DNA from: Cercis canadensis
Lineage: Eukaryota > Streptophyta > Magnoliopsida > Fabales > Fabaceae
NCBI GenBank assembly: GCA_003255065.1
Contig: QAOA01004976.1
Span: forward strand, 192,725 to 256,724
Length of the DNA stretch: 64,000 nt
Direction: 5' to 3'
A program made the translations under genes and the position numbers. Under the pieces are notes generated by a model. The model did no database searches. It worked only from the letters and a program-made list of their open reading frames with translations, and had not been told where the DNA came from. This document shows positions 33,617 to 46,804 of the stretch, one piece after another; position 1 is the stretch's first letter; each line of letters starts with the position of its first letter.

Positions 33617-33812
33617 GATTCTATGATACTATATATGTATGTCATATTACACTGACGTGATAAACATACGTAATTTTTATATTTTATTTGATATAAAATT
33701 AATTTATCTTATTTTTTTAAATAAATTTAAAAATAGTTAATTTGCACACATGTCATTCACATATTAGCTATTCTTATATAATATAAAATACAACAAAATA
33801 TTTAAGAAACCT
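33617..33812 (+). mobile_element. 212-bp MITE family, copy 2 (diverged)
   Basis: GATTCTATGATACTATATAT at the left and TTTAAGAAACCT at the right, with the middle blocks in family order (ACACTGACGTG, CACATGTCATTCA). Slightly shortened and diverged. Confidence 0.7.
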
Positions 33813-33944
33813 CTTAAAACAAGTTATTAATTTACGCATACAAATTTGCATCTTGATACATTTGGCCCTTATGTGCTAGATATGTACCTCTTCGGTAATG
33901 GAGATCTGACCAAATTAGAGCTTATACTGTTATATTAACAAGCG

Positions 33945-34130
33945 CTTGGTATAATTAATAGTAAATTGAACTTCAAACGTGTGTCTTTTGTTGTAGTTAA
34001 GGGTTTAAGGTTCAAAGAGAGTATTGTTAAAGGATGAGAAATCGTAATTATTCTAACCCTCAAATAAAATTAATCTCATGCTCAATTGAGTAAAATGAGA
34101 TACTCGTTGTATTAAAAAAAAAAAAAAACC
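33945..34130 (+). mobile_element. SINE-like element
   Basis: Same order of blocks as 56880-57060: an ACTTCAAACGTGTGTC region, TTAAGGGTTTAAGGTTCAAA (B-box-like), CTCAAATAAAATTAATCTCA and a terminal poly-A run of 14. Flanking duplications were not resolved. Confidence 0.5.
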
Positions 34131-34627
34131 TATCCTATTGAACTAAAAGCCAAATTAGAGCTTTTTTTTATGAATAAAATTAAATTAAAGCTTTAAGGTT
34201 ATGCTTGTTTTTACTGGTAACTTGAATATGATTAATGGCATAGATTCTAATGACTCTTCGGAGCCTGAAGCTAATACCAATTAAGCGTTCAAAATACCAA
34301 CCTTGGGAGTATCGCCCGAGTCAATTAGTGGAGACTACGACTTGTGTTAAACTTTAAAGTGCGATGTCGTGGCCATACTGAAGCCCAAGGTTTATCATTG
34401 GACAAGTCAAATGACAATGGCCGAAAACTCTCCTAATCATGTCTGTTATTATTTTGTTTTTGTTTTGAAAGACTTTATGAAAATAGTTTATCAAACCAAA
34501 AACTTGGATAAATGCTTGTTTAAATTTTCAATTATATTAAATTACTATTTTTTTTGTTGCCATAAACTACTAAATTTGGTTTAATATTAAAGAATTAAAT
34601 AGTTTATAGGAGATTAACTGCTATCAT

Positions 34628-34814
34628 ATAAAAAATAATTCACATATAATAAAAAGTATTTATTTCAGTAGCTCATCTTATGTGACATCCACACAGGTTG
34701 AAGTATCTTTCACATGTAGNATGTAAAAAATAATTCACAGATAATAAAAATTATTTATTTCAGTAGCTCATCTTATGTGACATCCACACAGGTTGAAGTA
34801 TCTTTCACATGTAG
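34628..34814. repeat. Duplicate copies around a single N (assembly artefact)
   Basis: 34628-34719 and 34721-34814 are the same sequence with a few changes, joined by one N at 34720. Confidence 0.85.
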
Positions 34815-34899
34815 AATTGGTAACTTATTTTTATATCTTCAATATGATTTCAATTTTTCTTTTTGGTTTCATTTCACCATGATTTGGTCATAATTATAA

Positions 34900-35094
34900 G
34901 GAATTTTTTTTAGATATTTTTTATATTTAATTAATATATAAATGACTGGTGTATAAATTAATTATTTTTAAATTTATTTAAAAAAATAAGATAAATTATA
35001 TTTTATATTTAATAAAATATAAAAATAATGTATATTTATCACATTAATATATAGTATGACATATTCATATAATATTATAGAATTTTTGTTATTA
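34900..35094 (-). mobile_element. 212-bp MITE family, copy 3 (diverged, reversed)
   Basis: TAATTATAA flanks it at 34891-34899 and 35095-35103. Blocks AATGACTGGTGTATAAATTA and GTATATTTATCACATTAATA match the family in reverse orientation. Confidence 0.75.
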
Positions 35095-35589
35095 TAATTA
35101 TAATTCTATATGAAGTTTATGAATATAACACAACCAAACCTTATGATAGAAATTATCATTTCATTGGAACATCATTTTGATTTTTTCTTAATTTAGTCAC
35201 GATTTAAGTAAGTGAGAATCTTTTTATACTTTTCAACTCCCTTAATAACAAAAAATTTGAAAAATTCTAAATATAGACGCCACCGCCTTATCTTAACCCA
35301 TGTTCCCTCTTTCCATTTTCTGTGCCCACTTATAAGTGTCTATTTTCCAACGGGTGTTTTAGTATCCGATGATCGGAGGATACATTTGATTTTCGGTTTT
35401 CTTGGATTGCAGATTTAGTGCGGGATTTTTGGGTGAAAAGACGGAAAACCTAGGGTTTGGTCGTGTGCCAGTAAATAAGTTCGATTTTGAAAACGTATTC
35501 TTTGTGTTTAATTTTCGTTTAACCTTTTGGGGGCGAACTTTATCTAAGAGCTTGTCCCCACTACAGTTGTTTACCTCTAGCTAGAAGCC

Positions 35590-38132
35590 ATGGATAGGCT
35601 TCTATCTTCTTCTTCTTCTCCGACTTCTCTCAAGTTACCTCTGAAGCCTTCTCCTTTCTTCACTCGAACCAGTCGATTTGACTGTGTAAGATTCAATTTT
35701 TCCTCGTCATTGCGTACCGACTTTAGGCGGGCGAACTTAATTTATGGCAAACATGAAAACCCATCTTCATTATCGTCTAATTCTCCCTCTTCTGCTTCAG
35801 CAATACCTCGGAATAATAACACATCCGTTTCTTCTTGTCAATCCGGCTCTTCAGATATGTTGATACCCGAATCCCAATTTCTTAATCAGATCGCAAGTGA
35901 GGCTGCGAAAAAACGAAAGGTATTTACTCTGTGCAATCATTTTCATAAAAAGGCCAATTTTTATTGAATTTTCTTTTTGCGGTTGTTTGTGTTACGATTG
36001 CTGAGATCTGCATTTGTTTTTACTTGCTGCTCCAGTATGTGTGATTGGCTTTTTTTTTTTTTTTTTTTTTATTTGTATCACTATCTCCAAGACCACTGTT
36101 TAGTTATAGGAAGGAAGAATTGGTTAGAGCAGTGTACCTAATTGTTTCTCCAAGTGTTAGATGAGTTCAGAGTACATACTAATCGTTTAGAGCTTAAAGT
36201 TTTAGGGGTGCTTCAGGTTATCCAGCCTTTATTGAGCCATTTAGTTACAGAGCATGGGCTTTGGGTGCTTGTGCTCACAGATGGTGGGAGATGGCATCTA
36301 AGTTTCATGACCATTTTACGGTGATGATGCTTAATATCACATCCAGGTTAAAAGGAAATTCCGGGGATGATTTTTTCAATTAACTTTGAATTGGGACATT
36401 TTTCTGACTTAAATAGTTTTACTTCACTCTGCAAAATTTAGGTTTCTCGTTATTTTTTTTGTTGTGAGATATGGGAGATGTGGACAACATCTCCTGTTGT
36501 CGTTGAATCTTTGGTCAGTGAGGAAATTGGTCAATACTTACTATTCTGGTTAGGAAATTACATGAACATGGTTTTGTCCATTATTTTTAACTGGTTGGCA
36601 AAATCATCTTGTGAGGTAATGGGATTACGCATTGATTTTTAAAATTTCTTGGAACTTAAGAATTAGATTTTTATATATGGGCATAAGCTTATTATGACCT
36701 GATTGATGCACATCGGCAGGTTTAATCTGAATGGTGAAGAGTCTTCTGTTGAAAGTTAAAACGTCCAGTTTCTTACTAATTATATATAGCACTTCTATCT
36801 TTATGTTTATCCTACAATCCCTATTTGGGGACTAGAGAATATTGTTGGCTTGTTGCTGGTCTTATACAATAATTATATTGACTTAACCAAAGCTGACTCC
36901 TTAATTACATATTGTTGCCAGTAAATTCTGATCATTGACTTGGATATATGTTAAGTTTTGCTGGAAGGTCACTATGTTGAAATGGGTGGGTTTGAATCTA
37001 TATAATCCTGGAGTATGGTCAAAACAAGCAAATGTGTGCATTGCAGCTTATATTGTAATCTATATGATGTTTCTCATGATAATGATATTAACCTTTTTGC
37101 AACAGGGTTTATATAGACTCAATGTGCATATGGCAAAGGGTTTATATAGACTCGATGTACGTATGGCGATTTTAGTTGTATATAAGTGTATATCTTAATA
37201 AAGCTTGAGAATCGCATTAGAAAAATAGAGCTTAAGAAAAATAGTCCTCACCCTTTTTACCTTTTTTTTTTTCTTTTTTTTTTTTGGCTCAGGCAATAAC
37301 AGTTCGGACAATTGCAATGCTCTCTGCTCTTGCTTTGATCGTAATCCAACCAGCTTTTGCACCGGCAGCTTTAGCAACCTTTCAAACTGCTGCCAAGACA
37401 GGTGGTTCTGCTGCTGCTGCAGTTGGTGGAAATCTGATCCGCACTGAGCTACTAAGTAGTGCTTGGACTGGTTTCTTTGCTGGTTGCTTGCACACACTAT
37501 CAGGGCCTGACCACCTTGCAGCTTTGGCTCCATTGTCAATTGGCCGTAGCCGAATGGAGAGTGCTGCTGTGGGAGCCCTTTGGGGTTGTGGCCATGATGC
37601 TGGTCAGGTTATCTTTGGCTTAATATTTTTACTCCTCAAGGATCGACTTCACATTGAGGTCATCCGAACTTGGGGTACAAGAGTAGTGGGCCTTACCTTG
37701 CTTGTTATTGGTGCTATGGGAATTAGGGAAGCTTCGGAAGTACCTACTCCATGTGTTGCCTTAGAAAATGGTGAATGTGATGTTGGTGTCTATGAACAAC
37801 TTGATAATCCGGCTGTTGGAAAGAAGAAGATTGGTTTTGCTACTTTTGCCACCGGGATAGTTCATGGTTTGCAGCCAGATGCACTGATGATGGTGTTGCC
37901 TGCTCTTGCTTTGCCTTCTCGCTCGGCCGGTGCTGCATTCCTCATAATGTTCTTACTTGGGACTGTAGTTGCAATGGGAAGCTATACAGTGTTCATAGGT
38001 TCGTGTAGCCAAGCACTAAAGGATAGAGTACCTAGAATAACTGAGAAACTGACTTGGGCTTCTTCCCTTGTTGCTATAGCTCTCGGATTTGCCATTATCG
38101 TTAGCCAGTTTTTTGGGTTTAGCCTGTATTAA
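35590..38132 (+). CDS. Nickel/cobalt transporter-family (NiCoT/UreH-like) protein with plastid-type N-terminus
   Basis: Predicted multi-spanning metal transporter, probably of a plastid membrane; plant substrate not established. Two exons, 35590-35919 and 37293-38132, give 389 residues. The intron is 1.37 kb and GT-AG. Residues 1-105 are rich in Ser, Arg and Pro without acidic clusters at the start (MDRLLSSSSSPTSLKLPLKP), as in chloroplast transit peptides. The transporter part has the family motif AGCLHTLSGPDHLAALAPL (H-x5-DH) in the first helices, ALWGCGHDAGQVIFGLIF in the next, and a second-half histidine motif GIVHGLQPDALMMVLP. A charged loop (about 270-290) separates the halves. Met1 is the first in-frame start after the leader. 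It resembles the Arabidopsis high-affinity nickel-transport family proteins in overall plan. Confidence 0.92.
37109..37171 (+). repeat. Short tandem duplication in NiCoT intron
   Basis: GGGTTTATATAGACTCAATG and GGGTTTATATAGACTCGATG start two adjacent units of about 32 bp. Confidence 0.8.
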
Positions 38133-39339
38133 TGCATATTTAACAACCAGGGAACCTCGTTTTGCCAACATCTTTTTGGTGTCAGGAGAAAGAAAACGAG
38201 GATCGTAGAGAGTTTAGAGCAAGTTGGCCTATGCGACATCTGGGATTGATTGCTGTCATTTATCTTACTTTGCTTTCGAATGTGTATAACTCTCTATCCA
38301 GAAATGTAAGCTTCGAGCAATCATGCTGCTGAGAACTTCGTTAATTTTTGTTGGTAGGTTTCAAATTGGTTTACCAATTTTCTATTGATCCATATGTACT
38401 GTGCGTTGGAATTCTTATACCATATCATGATGTATCGTCACTTTCTTTATATAAGTTTGCTTAAGTCTGTTGCCTATGTAGCATAATTTACGTATTTTGT
38501 GGAGTGCATACCTTGATGAATGACTGAAAAGGAGCATATTGCCATGATTAGTCATTTAATCAACACAGAATTTTTTATATTGCAGCGTCATCTCAATTCA
38601 TCTTGAGTATATACCTCGAAATCTTTATGCCTTCTATCAAGTACAGTTGTCCCCGGCATGCGTCTAAGAAACAAAGTCATTGTGTTTTGATAGGCTGCAT
38701 AAGATTTTGAGGAAGTTAGTGAGATTTAGACACCGTCTATGTCTGCCAGTAACTGAAAATGTTTCTACAATAGCAAAAAATAAAAACTAAAAATGTTTCC
38801 ATCAGAATTAAATCATTTCTAATGTGCGCCACCCAGCTTGTAGCTCAATAAAAAAATGAAATATTAACTAGTGGGTGCCTCTATGGGGCCCTATATGCCA
38901 TCCTAAACGCCTTGCCTTCCGATGGGAATGACACATTTAACCCTGGAATTGAAAATGGAAATACTAGGAATATTCCCCAAGTATTAGGATGATACGAACG
39001 TCCACTCATTGTATCAACTACCAAGATTCAAGAAACTTCACGATCATGGTGTGAGAATGCATTATGGAAGCTTGGTGCTTTCACATAATTCTTCTACTTT
39101 TCTGATGGCATTAGTGTACAATTTCAATGGAAAATGCCCGACATCAAATTTTAGCAACAACATTCAGGCGTCTGCCTTAAACCGTTTAACTCAAAATTCC
39201 AACCCAGGCCAAAAGGAAAAGAAAAAAAAACCCTCTGCAGTACTGCGGCTGTCAGCACTTGAAATAAACTTTGGGCTCAATCCTCATAGGCGGAGGCGGG
39301 GATTTATACTGTCTTGGTAGCTGGTCACGTCAAGAAGCA
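38133..39339. other. Convergent intergenic region, 3' flanks
   Basis: Lies between the tail-to-tail NiCoT and phosphatidylinositol synthase genes, so it contains both 3' untranslated regions. No further gene was seen. Confidence 0.5.
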
Positions 39340-42300
39340 TTAGGGCTTTTGTTTGCCAATGATGTCGTAGAGCACACACATATCAGCTGCCGTCTTCATC
39401 TGAGATCACAAGAATATCAGTTAGACTTGGAGCAGATTAAAATAAATATCTTGAATCTACAAATCATGACCAAAAGGGAAAGAATAAGTAAACACTAAAT
39501 CAAAGGAATATCACATCAAAATATGAGTGATGTTATTTGCAAACTAGTTACCTTCACACCAGCAAAATGGCACAATCTCAGCATTATTAAACCCACTTAA
39601 ACTTTTTAGTGTTAGATACAAATTTCGTTAAGTGTATGAGTGTGAGGGTAGCATTATTCTAAAATCACACCAGCCAAATAGGAGTTAAATAGAAAATAAA
39701 TAAATTTGATTTCTGAGACTTCTATAGGAAGCCAGGACGAAAGGAATCAAGTTCTCAACTAATGATACAAAGTTACTGTGCCATGAGTCACAATTTAACT
39801 CACTTGCTAGTAGGCTATATTTCCTGTCCAAAATAATGACACGTGCTGAATCTAAATTGGCATTTCACAGTTGCCTGGCCATCAATCCTTAACGAGATTC
39901 TGAATTTACAGTTGTAAATGAAAATTGAACCAGTCATCCCTGTCATGTCATATATATTCTTCTGCTACATCCCTACTACACTACTTATTACAGCTTATGC
40001 AGTTAAGTCCTGTACTGCCTTACAAGCATAAAAAAATTTCCATGAAAAGAAATTTTTTGAATATTGCATAAGGCACTAGATGTTTTGGTACTGTGATATG
40101 TTTCGTATGAATATGCCAAATTAAACATTATCAACGATTTAGAATTGATACTGTATTTTATTGACTGTATGACATGAGCTTTCTTTCCTTTCCTTCTCTT
40201 TATTTGTTTTTTGGATTTTCTTTCTATTGTTCCCTTCTATTTTGCTCCTCTTTTTTTTTTTTTTTCCTTTTCCTTTTTGGGAAGGGGGGGTGGAGAACTG
40301 AAAAGCAACTGGGGTCTAGAATATCATAATCATCTAAAATATCTAGAAGAAATAGATCAAGTAGGAACCTGAATAATATTTATGACTTGCTTGATTGCCC
40401 ATCCAAATAAACTTGTTGTGATTAGGAAAGAAATTATTGATATCTTCTGCAAATTATTTGATATAACCTGAAAAAGAGAAAGGACTAAGAAACCAAAATG
40501 ATCTTGGGAAGTCACTCTAAATATTTTAGACAATCTAGCACCAGCTAAAACACAGGCAGAAAGAGAGCACTTACATCTATCAAGGTTTCTGTTTGGTTCT
40601 CCGAAAGAAGAAACAAAATTAAGTAAAGAACCTGTTGAGTATAAAGGTTAAGTTAAGAACAAAAGAAACATAATCTTTTATAGAAACTGTTTCAAACTGA
40701 TCAAGTAGACAGTGTTACAATTACCTCACAGGAGACACAACAGTAAGCCATAAACATCCTATTCCCATAATATGCCTTAAAAAGCCAATTAGTGCTGTCT
40801 TTTACATCTTTATGACTAGCCTTTCCTGACAAGAAAGTGCTGCAATTGAAGTACAAAGATCAAGCAAAATAACTCTGTCAAGGTCAAATACAGTAGACGC
40901 AGAATCATGGAATTAGAGGAAGGGAAGGTAAAACAAAAGGTTGGCATGCACCACCTGTACATTTGCAGCCAATGGCTGCCAATATCCAAGGCAAGCAATG
41001 ACAGGAAGCTCAGGCCAGGCCTTCACACAAATTCAGTCCAAAAGTCAGATACACATGCTTACAACTCCAGGACTTGATGAAGAGCTTGAGGGGGAGAAAT
41101 ATTACCTGTATACTTGGGAAAGAACTACAAGTAGACAAGCAGTGCTAATTCTGGCATTAGAAATAAGGCAAGTATCATCATTAAATACTCTGGTATTCTC
41201 TTTTGCTTGTGAGCAAAAGAGTGTGAGTGTGGAAATATGCAAGGCGTGTCCCTGTGTGTGTGCGCACGTGTGAGAGAGAGAGAGAGAGTGAATGACCTGT
41301 CTGTCACCATGTCCAGAACAGCTCCAAAGGTTGACACTGGAACAAGTTCACAAGAAAGTAAAAACACAAAACATAAACTTTGGATTATATATTTGTTTGT
41401 TATTATATTATATTGACCAACTTCAGCCTTCAAAGTCAAGAATTATGAAAAAAAGGAAAAAAAAAAAAAAAANAAAAAAAAAGAGCACACATACACTAGA
41501 AATTTGAGCCTAAAAAAAGACTGCAAATGACATCTACTGTGCCCATATAGAGGAAAATAAGAAAGAGTTTCCAGTGTTTCCTTCATATTGACATTAATTA
41601 CATATTCAATAGAATACCACAAATAAACCGATAGTAATATGACATGTAAAATACAAGTTAATGATTTATACCTTGGTTGAATTTGCGAGCACACCAGCCA
41701 TCCACAGCATCACATACAAAGCTGGAAACACAAATTTAGCCATATTATGCACCGAATGCCATGTATATCAAAGTGGCAAATATGAAAGCTTAAATTTGTT
41801 TGCACCTGAAAAAATAGAGAATAGAGAAAAGCCATTTGTTTGTGTAGCATAGGTAGAAGGCAATGCAGTTTATAAGAACCCGGATGTATCCTGCACCACC
41901 AGAAACTTAGTTCATATAGCATAGCCGTGGACAATTATCAAAGAGGGAATCAAATTGCACACGAGTGAGTTTGGAAATGGAAATTTGTGGAAATTCTCTT
42001 GAACATGATATCACTGCGTTTATAACGCCAGTGGCAAACAAAATGTATACAGTAATGGAGGGGAAAGATAACTTGGTTCTCATTGCTTTTTGAATAATAT
42101 AAAATAGGACTTATTTTAATCTGAACAACTAAATACAAAAGGATTTTACAGCCCTAAGATGAGGCAATAAGAAAGATAGCCAGAATGAATTTGCAGCATC
42201 ATTCTGTCCCTTGATCTAGTTGTATATCAATATTGTTATAATGAAAATGGGTGTTGGAGCGAAAAAGTTTCTATAATATGCAAGTAATCCAATACTAAAT

Positions 42301-42403
42301 CAAAATATCAGCCAGTAGAGTAGAAGAACTACCTACCAATGATATTAGGAATGTAAAGATATACAGACAATCTACTGGGTCTTGATCCAGAGTTCTTGGC
42401 CAT
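39340..42403 (-). CDS. PIS: Phosphatidylinositol synthase (CDP-diacylglycerol-inositol 3-phosphatidyltransferase)
   Basis: Joins CDP-diacylglycerol and myo-inositol to make phosphatidylinositol, in the ER membrane. Ten exons on the minus strand: 42403-42337, 41890-41806, 41721-41672, 41336-41297, 41150-41106, 41020-40955, 40839-40725, 40631-40575, 40467-40369, 39399-39340. They total 684 nt and 227 residues, the length of plant PIS. The CDP-alcohol phosphotransferase signature D-G-x2-A-R-x8-G-x3-D-x3-D is complete at residues 58-80 (DGWCAR, then G72, D76, D80). Hydrophobic helices precede and follow it. Other family landmarks are LALDIGSHWLQMYSTFLSGK, HKDVKDST, YYGNRMFM, LFGWAIKQVIN and the C-terminus MKTAADMCVLYDI. 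All introns are GT-AG. The start MAKNSG...RLSVYLYIPNI fits the family. Confidence 0.97.
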
Positions 42404-43350
42404 TGAAGCTTATTTATATACTAAAACTTGCCTTGAGGTATAAGATTGCCCAATCAAATTATCACCTGCATGCAATGTTTCCAGTAAGAAATCAAAATCT
42501 ACAAAGACTGCACACGTAGATATTCCAATCATATGCACATGTGTTTGTTACTTAAGTTCAATTAATCTGCATACCGACCTATCTATCTATATACATATAC
42601 ATAAGTAAAAGGCTCCTGATTTTATTTTCTTATTTATTATCTAATTTACTTTTCAAGCAATTTGCAATTATAACATAAATTTTCTGATGCATCTCTCTCT
42701 TTTCCTTCATGTTTCATCAACCTGAGGTCAATAGTAGCAACTAGCAAGATCCACAAGCACAAGAATTTCATAGTTCAATAAAATGAACACAAACACTAGT
42801 CATTGGATTGGAAGTGCCACGTTTGGTTGAGTGGATACAGTGTCGGATCTCAGTACAAGGATGTGGGGTCATTTGCCCCCACAACATGAAATAATTTTCA
42901 ATGATTATATAGATATATATATATATATCTATATCATTTAACAAAGTTGCCACAAACGCCATAGCATCCAAGCTTTTCCTCATATATTACTCGCAACAAT
43001 GGGAGAGTAAATTGGGACTCTTGAGGGAAAGCAACGAGCAAGAAATAAAAGCATACTTCGCATAGATTTTTTCACAAAGGAGACAGAGGATTACCCAGAA
43101 CTAAGGAGACAAAGGATTACCCACACACTAAATCTGAAATTTGAATTCCTCTTTCTCGATCTGCTCCCTTTCTCCCTGCTTAGGTCTCTCTGTTTCTATT
43201 CCTCTGACTCAAGCAGTGTGTTCCCTCTTTCACTCTACCCTCTGTTCTTTCTCTCTACCGTTCTCTTTCTCTCCACCCTCCGTTCTATGGAAAATTATGG
43301 AGTTCTTTATCTCTGTCGTTCTCTTGCTCTATCGTTCTCTATTGCATTAG
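42404..43350. other. Upstream flank of PIS gene
   Basis: No coding exon recognised. GTTTGGTTGAGTGGATACAG at 42822-42841 looks like a tRNA-derived A-box (SINE remnant), followed by a palindromic TA tract at 42905-42935. 43150-43340 is CT-rich. Confidence 0.4.
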
Positions 43351-43352
43351 CT

Positions 43353-43566
43353 TTGGGATTATATGATACTAATTAATTATATTATATTATATTGATGTGA
43401 TAAATATATATAATTTTTATATTTTATTATATATAAAATATAATTTATTTAATTTTTAAATAAATTTAAAAATAATTAATTTATATATATATATGTCATT
43501 CATTTATTAGTTATTTTTGTGTAATATAATATACTACATAAATACTAAAATTATCTAAGAAACCTG
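43353..43566 (+). mobile_element. 212-bp MITE family, copy 4 (diverged)
   Basis: Family start GGGATTATATGATACTA and end AATTATCTAAGAAACCT, with the AAATATATATAATTTTTATA middle. Target duplication not clear. Confidence 0.65.
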
Positions 43567-44039
43567 ATTTACTTAATTGTAATTTTAGATAGATTTGATT
43601 TAATTTATTAAGAAATTAATGATTAATTATAAAAATATATTTTTCAATGTCACGTCAATAATTATTGTTTATAACTAAAGGACAAGTTACACCTAGTCTT
43701 TTGTTGGCGCGCTCTCATTATTTAAGCCAAAAGAAAAGAATAATACTTTTTTTTTTATTAAGAAAAGAATAATACTTTGAGTGGAGATGAATTTGATTCC
43801 CCATTTTAAAAATTTTTAAGTATATATTTTTTTACGTCAACTATGTTTTTAGAGAAAAAAAAAATGTCATGTTGGGGTTCATTGAGAGACTTAAACTTAG
43901 ATTACTATAACATGGATATCCTTGATAGCAATGGAACACGTCATCACTATAACATGAGCAATGGAGTAGGATAATGCATTATATAAAAAGGATGCCTAAT
44001 ATTTGCACATAATCTTTTTCTAAGAAATAAGAAAAATAT

Positions 44040-44130
44040 ATTAAGGGTTTATTTGAAAGTTAAAATTAAAAGAAAATTAGTAAATATGTCAATTTCCTTG
44101 TTTGGAAGTTTAAAATTAAAAAAAAAAATA
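44040..44130. repeat. Fragment of the 58438-58881 MITE
   Basis: GTTTATTTGAAAGTTAAAAT and ATATGTCAATTTCCTTGTTT match the left part of the element at 58438 in order. The right part is absent, with the dispersed repeat copy B following. Confidence 0.5.
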
Positions 44131-44144
44131 AAAAATCAAAGGGT

Positions 44145-44860
44145 AAGCTCTCCATTTTCTCTAAAAACTCACATGCCTCTACAACTTTTTTTCAACAAGA
44201 TCCAGTTTCTCTACCACCTTTAGGTGCATTTTTTTTCGGTAAGTCTGGCTTTTTTTGTTTCTCCTATTTTCTTTCTTGTAAGGTCTTCGTCTCCTTCTCT
44301 TGTTTCTTTTTTTGTGCTCTGCTTTGGAGCAACCACTATCACTTTGTGTGGTGACAGCCCTATTGTCTGTTTTATTCAATTGTTTGTATTTTTTAAGTCT
44401 TTTAGTTTCTCCTTTTGATAAATTGTGCTAATCTGTTAGTTGTGTTTTACACAGTCTTTTTGTTCAAAAGTAGATCTAGTGTTCTTTGGAGTTAATCCGT
44501 CAGATTAAACCTCTATTTTGAGTAAATATAAAAAAATTTATGTCATATTTCATGTATTTTATGAAGATAATACTTCAAGTAAATCGAATGTTTAATCTCA
44601 TTGTAGCACATTTTGTATTTTTTTTTTTATCATTAAATATGTTTTGTTATCGATTGTCATTAGCCTCTGTTTTGCTAAGACCTGGAGTTATGTCTTTATT
44701 TGTTTTTTAGTATAAGAAGAAAAATATAAAAATTTACTTTAAGACATTAACTTTTTGAATTTCAAAAAATATTATATTAAAAATTTTATATGATATTATT
44801 TGTTATTATATAAACCTAATTAACTTAATGTGATCAAGTTATATTTCTAATAAAAAAAAG
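44145..44860. repeat. Dispersed repeat, copy B
   Basis: Partner of 21695-22375 in the same orientation. It ends in an A-rich CTAATAAAAAAAAG, supporting a retrotransposed origin. Contains an additional insertion near 44310-44360 relative to copy A. Confidence 0.6.
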
Positions 44861-45388
44861 TACGAGACACCATGGAGCTCAAGAGGTTTGCCGACCAGTG
44901 AACCAATCCCAGGGGGCTTTTTTATTTTTTTTTTATAACAAAAAATGGAGCTTATAAGTGCAACAGTCCTTACATTACCCTCTTAGGTGAAATCTAGTAC
45001 ACTTACCCCATTTAACTCCTCAGGAGATCTAGCAGTGGAGCATCAATGAGAGAAAAGTCAACTTACCACCTGATCTGCGATCTCGAGTGGTCCAAGGGGC
45101 ATGCATGTTTTAATCCTTCTCCCCAAAAAGCACAATTCTGTGGGCAAATTCACTATGCTGTTTGAAAAACTATGTACCGTAGAAATTTTTTTACATAAGT
45201 AATATATTTTTTATTATTTTATTTAAAGGATTCGAATAATATGAGTCACGCTACTGTATAAATAATGTGACTCTAAATATCATACTACTTACAAAATAAT
45301 ATAATCTTTTTCTTTACGTGCTTATTAATAAAAAAAATTTAAATTCTCCTAATTACATAAATATTTTATAAAATTGTATTTTTTTTTA

Positions 45389-45597
45389 GGTTTCTTAGAT
45401 ACTTTTAGTATTTATATAGTATGCTATACTACATAAAAATAATCAATAAATAAATGACATGTATATAAATTAACTGTTTTTAAGTTTGTTTAAAAAATTA
45501 AATAAATTATATTTTATATATAATAAAATATAAAAATTATGTATGTTTACCACGTCAGTGTAGTATAGCATATTTACGTAGTATCATATAATCCCCG
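45389..45597 (-). mobile_element. 212-bp MITE family, copy 5 (reversed)
   Basis: Begins GGTTTCTTAGATACTTTTAG and ends GTATCATATAATCCCCG. Both sides abut TTTTTTTTTA, consistent with a 9-10 bp duplication in a T-run. Confidence 0.75.
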
Positions 45598-46230
45598 TTT
45601 TTTTTTTAGTTATTTTACCCAATTCTTTGGGCTGCATTAAAAGATATGACACGAATATTAATTGGGNAAAAAAAAAAAAAACCATCGGTCCAGTCCGAAT
45701 AGAGATCGTGGTTCGGCCCGGAATGACAGAGAAATAGAATGGAAAGGTGTAGAAAGAAGAAGAAGAAGAGAGCAGCTTCTACACATTTCCCGGGTTTTCA
45801 GTTATCACTTATCAGTAGTCACCTCCACAGGATTTTGGTACTCTTCCTACTCTATCCCTATCCTTGCTGGTTGCTGCAAATGCAACTAACTCACCGCGAA
45901 AAGTACAGAGTTTCCCTGTTTTCTGGGCAATTTGTTATTTAATCTTTGTTTTACAGGAGGGGTATCGTTAGCGGGTGGTTTGACGTGAAGGCGAAATTTC
46001 AAAAATAAAATAAGAAGGTGCACAAAATCCTAATTTTTTGAATATTTGGTTGATTTGATGTTTTCTTACCACTTATTACGTGGATTATGTGTGTGGAATT
46101 GGAATTAAACTAGAGTAATGAGCTGTTCAGATTGCATAATACAAGTTTTTATTTGTTTTAAGATCCATTATTCATCATCCCCATAAAACACTTGTATTTC
46201 TTAATGTGATTCGCACCATCTAAGGTGAAA

Positions 46231-46599
46231 GGTAAGGGCTATGTTACCCTTTCTTGAAGGGAGTTAACACTACTTTCCCTTCAGTTAGATATATTTGGTA
46301 TCATTACGAATATATTGAAATACTAAGTTATTCAGTATGTATCGGATTACATAGATTTTACATGGTACGATATAAAAAAATGTGTTAAAAAATAGTTATT
46401 TTATTTTTGACACTTTTTTTTATAATATGTTGATCTTATATTTTACAAATAATTATATGTTTTGGTATATACTGTGTGATTTAATTTTTTAATATCTTTA
46501 TAGTGATACCAGAATCACATTATAGGTCTTACTGAATCTCACTCAAATGATGGGGAGTAGCGTTATCCTCCTTCAAGGGCGGTTAACATAGCGCTCACC
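46231..46599. mobile_element. Foldback MITE, copy 2 of the 6785 family
   Basis: GGTAAGGGCTATGTTACCC at left and AACATAGCGCTCACC at right, with GATATAAAAAAATGTGTTAA and inverted counterpart in the middle. Inserted in the 5' part (probable first intron) of the COX7a-like gene. Confidence 0.6.
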
Positions 46600-46604
46600 A
46601 AAAT

Positions 46605-46759
46605 GAAATCATGTGAGATGAAATTCAATGTTTCGTATTGTATGCAGGATGTCGGAACCTCCCTTTAGGCCACGAGAGAAGCTTATTGAGAAGCAAAAGT
46701 ATTTTCAGAGCATCCATAAACATACATACCTGAAAGGACCACATGATAAGATAACCTCT
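46605..46759 (+). repeat. Duplicate of the COX7a exon start, ending at a single N (assembly artefact)
   Basis: Repeats 46761-46915 almost exactly, including the splice acceptor and first 37 codons of the COX7a-like coding exon (ATG at 46649). It stops at the N at 46760. Not a second gene. Confidence 0.85.
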
Positions 46760-46804
46760 NGAAATCATGTGACATGAAATTCAATGTTTTGTATGGTATG
46801 CAGG

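Noticed and set aside
37195..37539. Minus-strand 114-codon frame in the NiCoT gene
   Set aside because: Antisense of the transporter exon plus a poly-A run giving lysines.
46649..46759. Second COX7a-like gene
   Set aside because: Ends at a single N and repeats the true exon; an assembly duplicate fits better.
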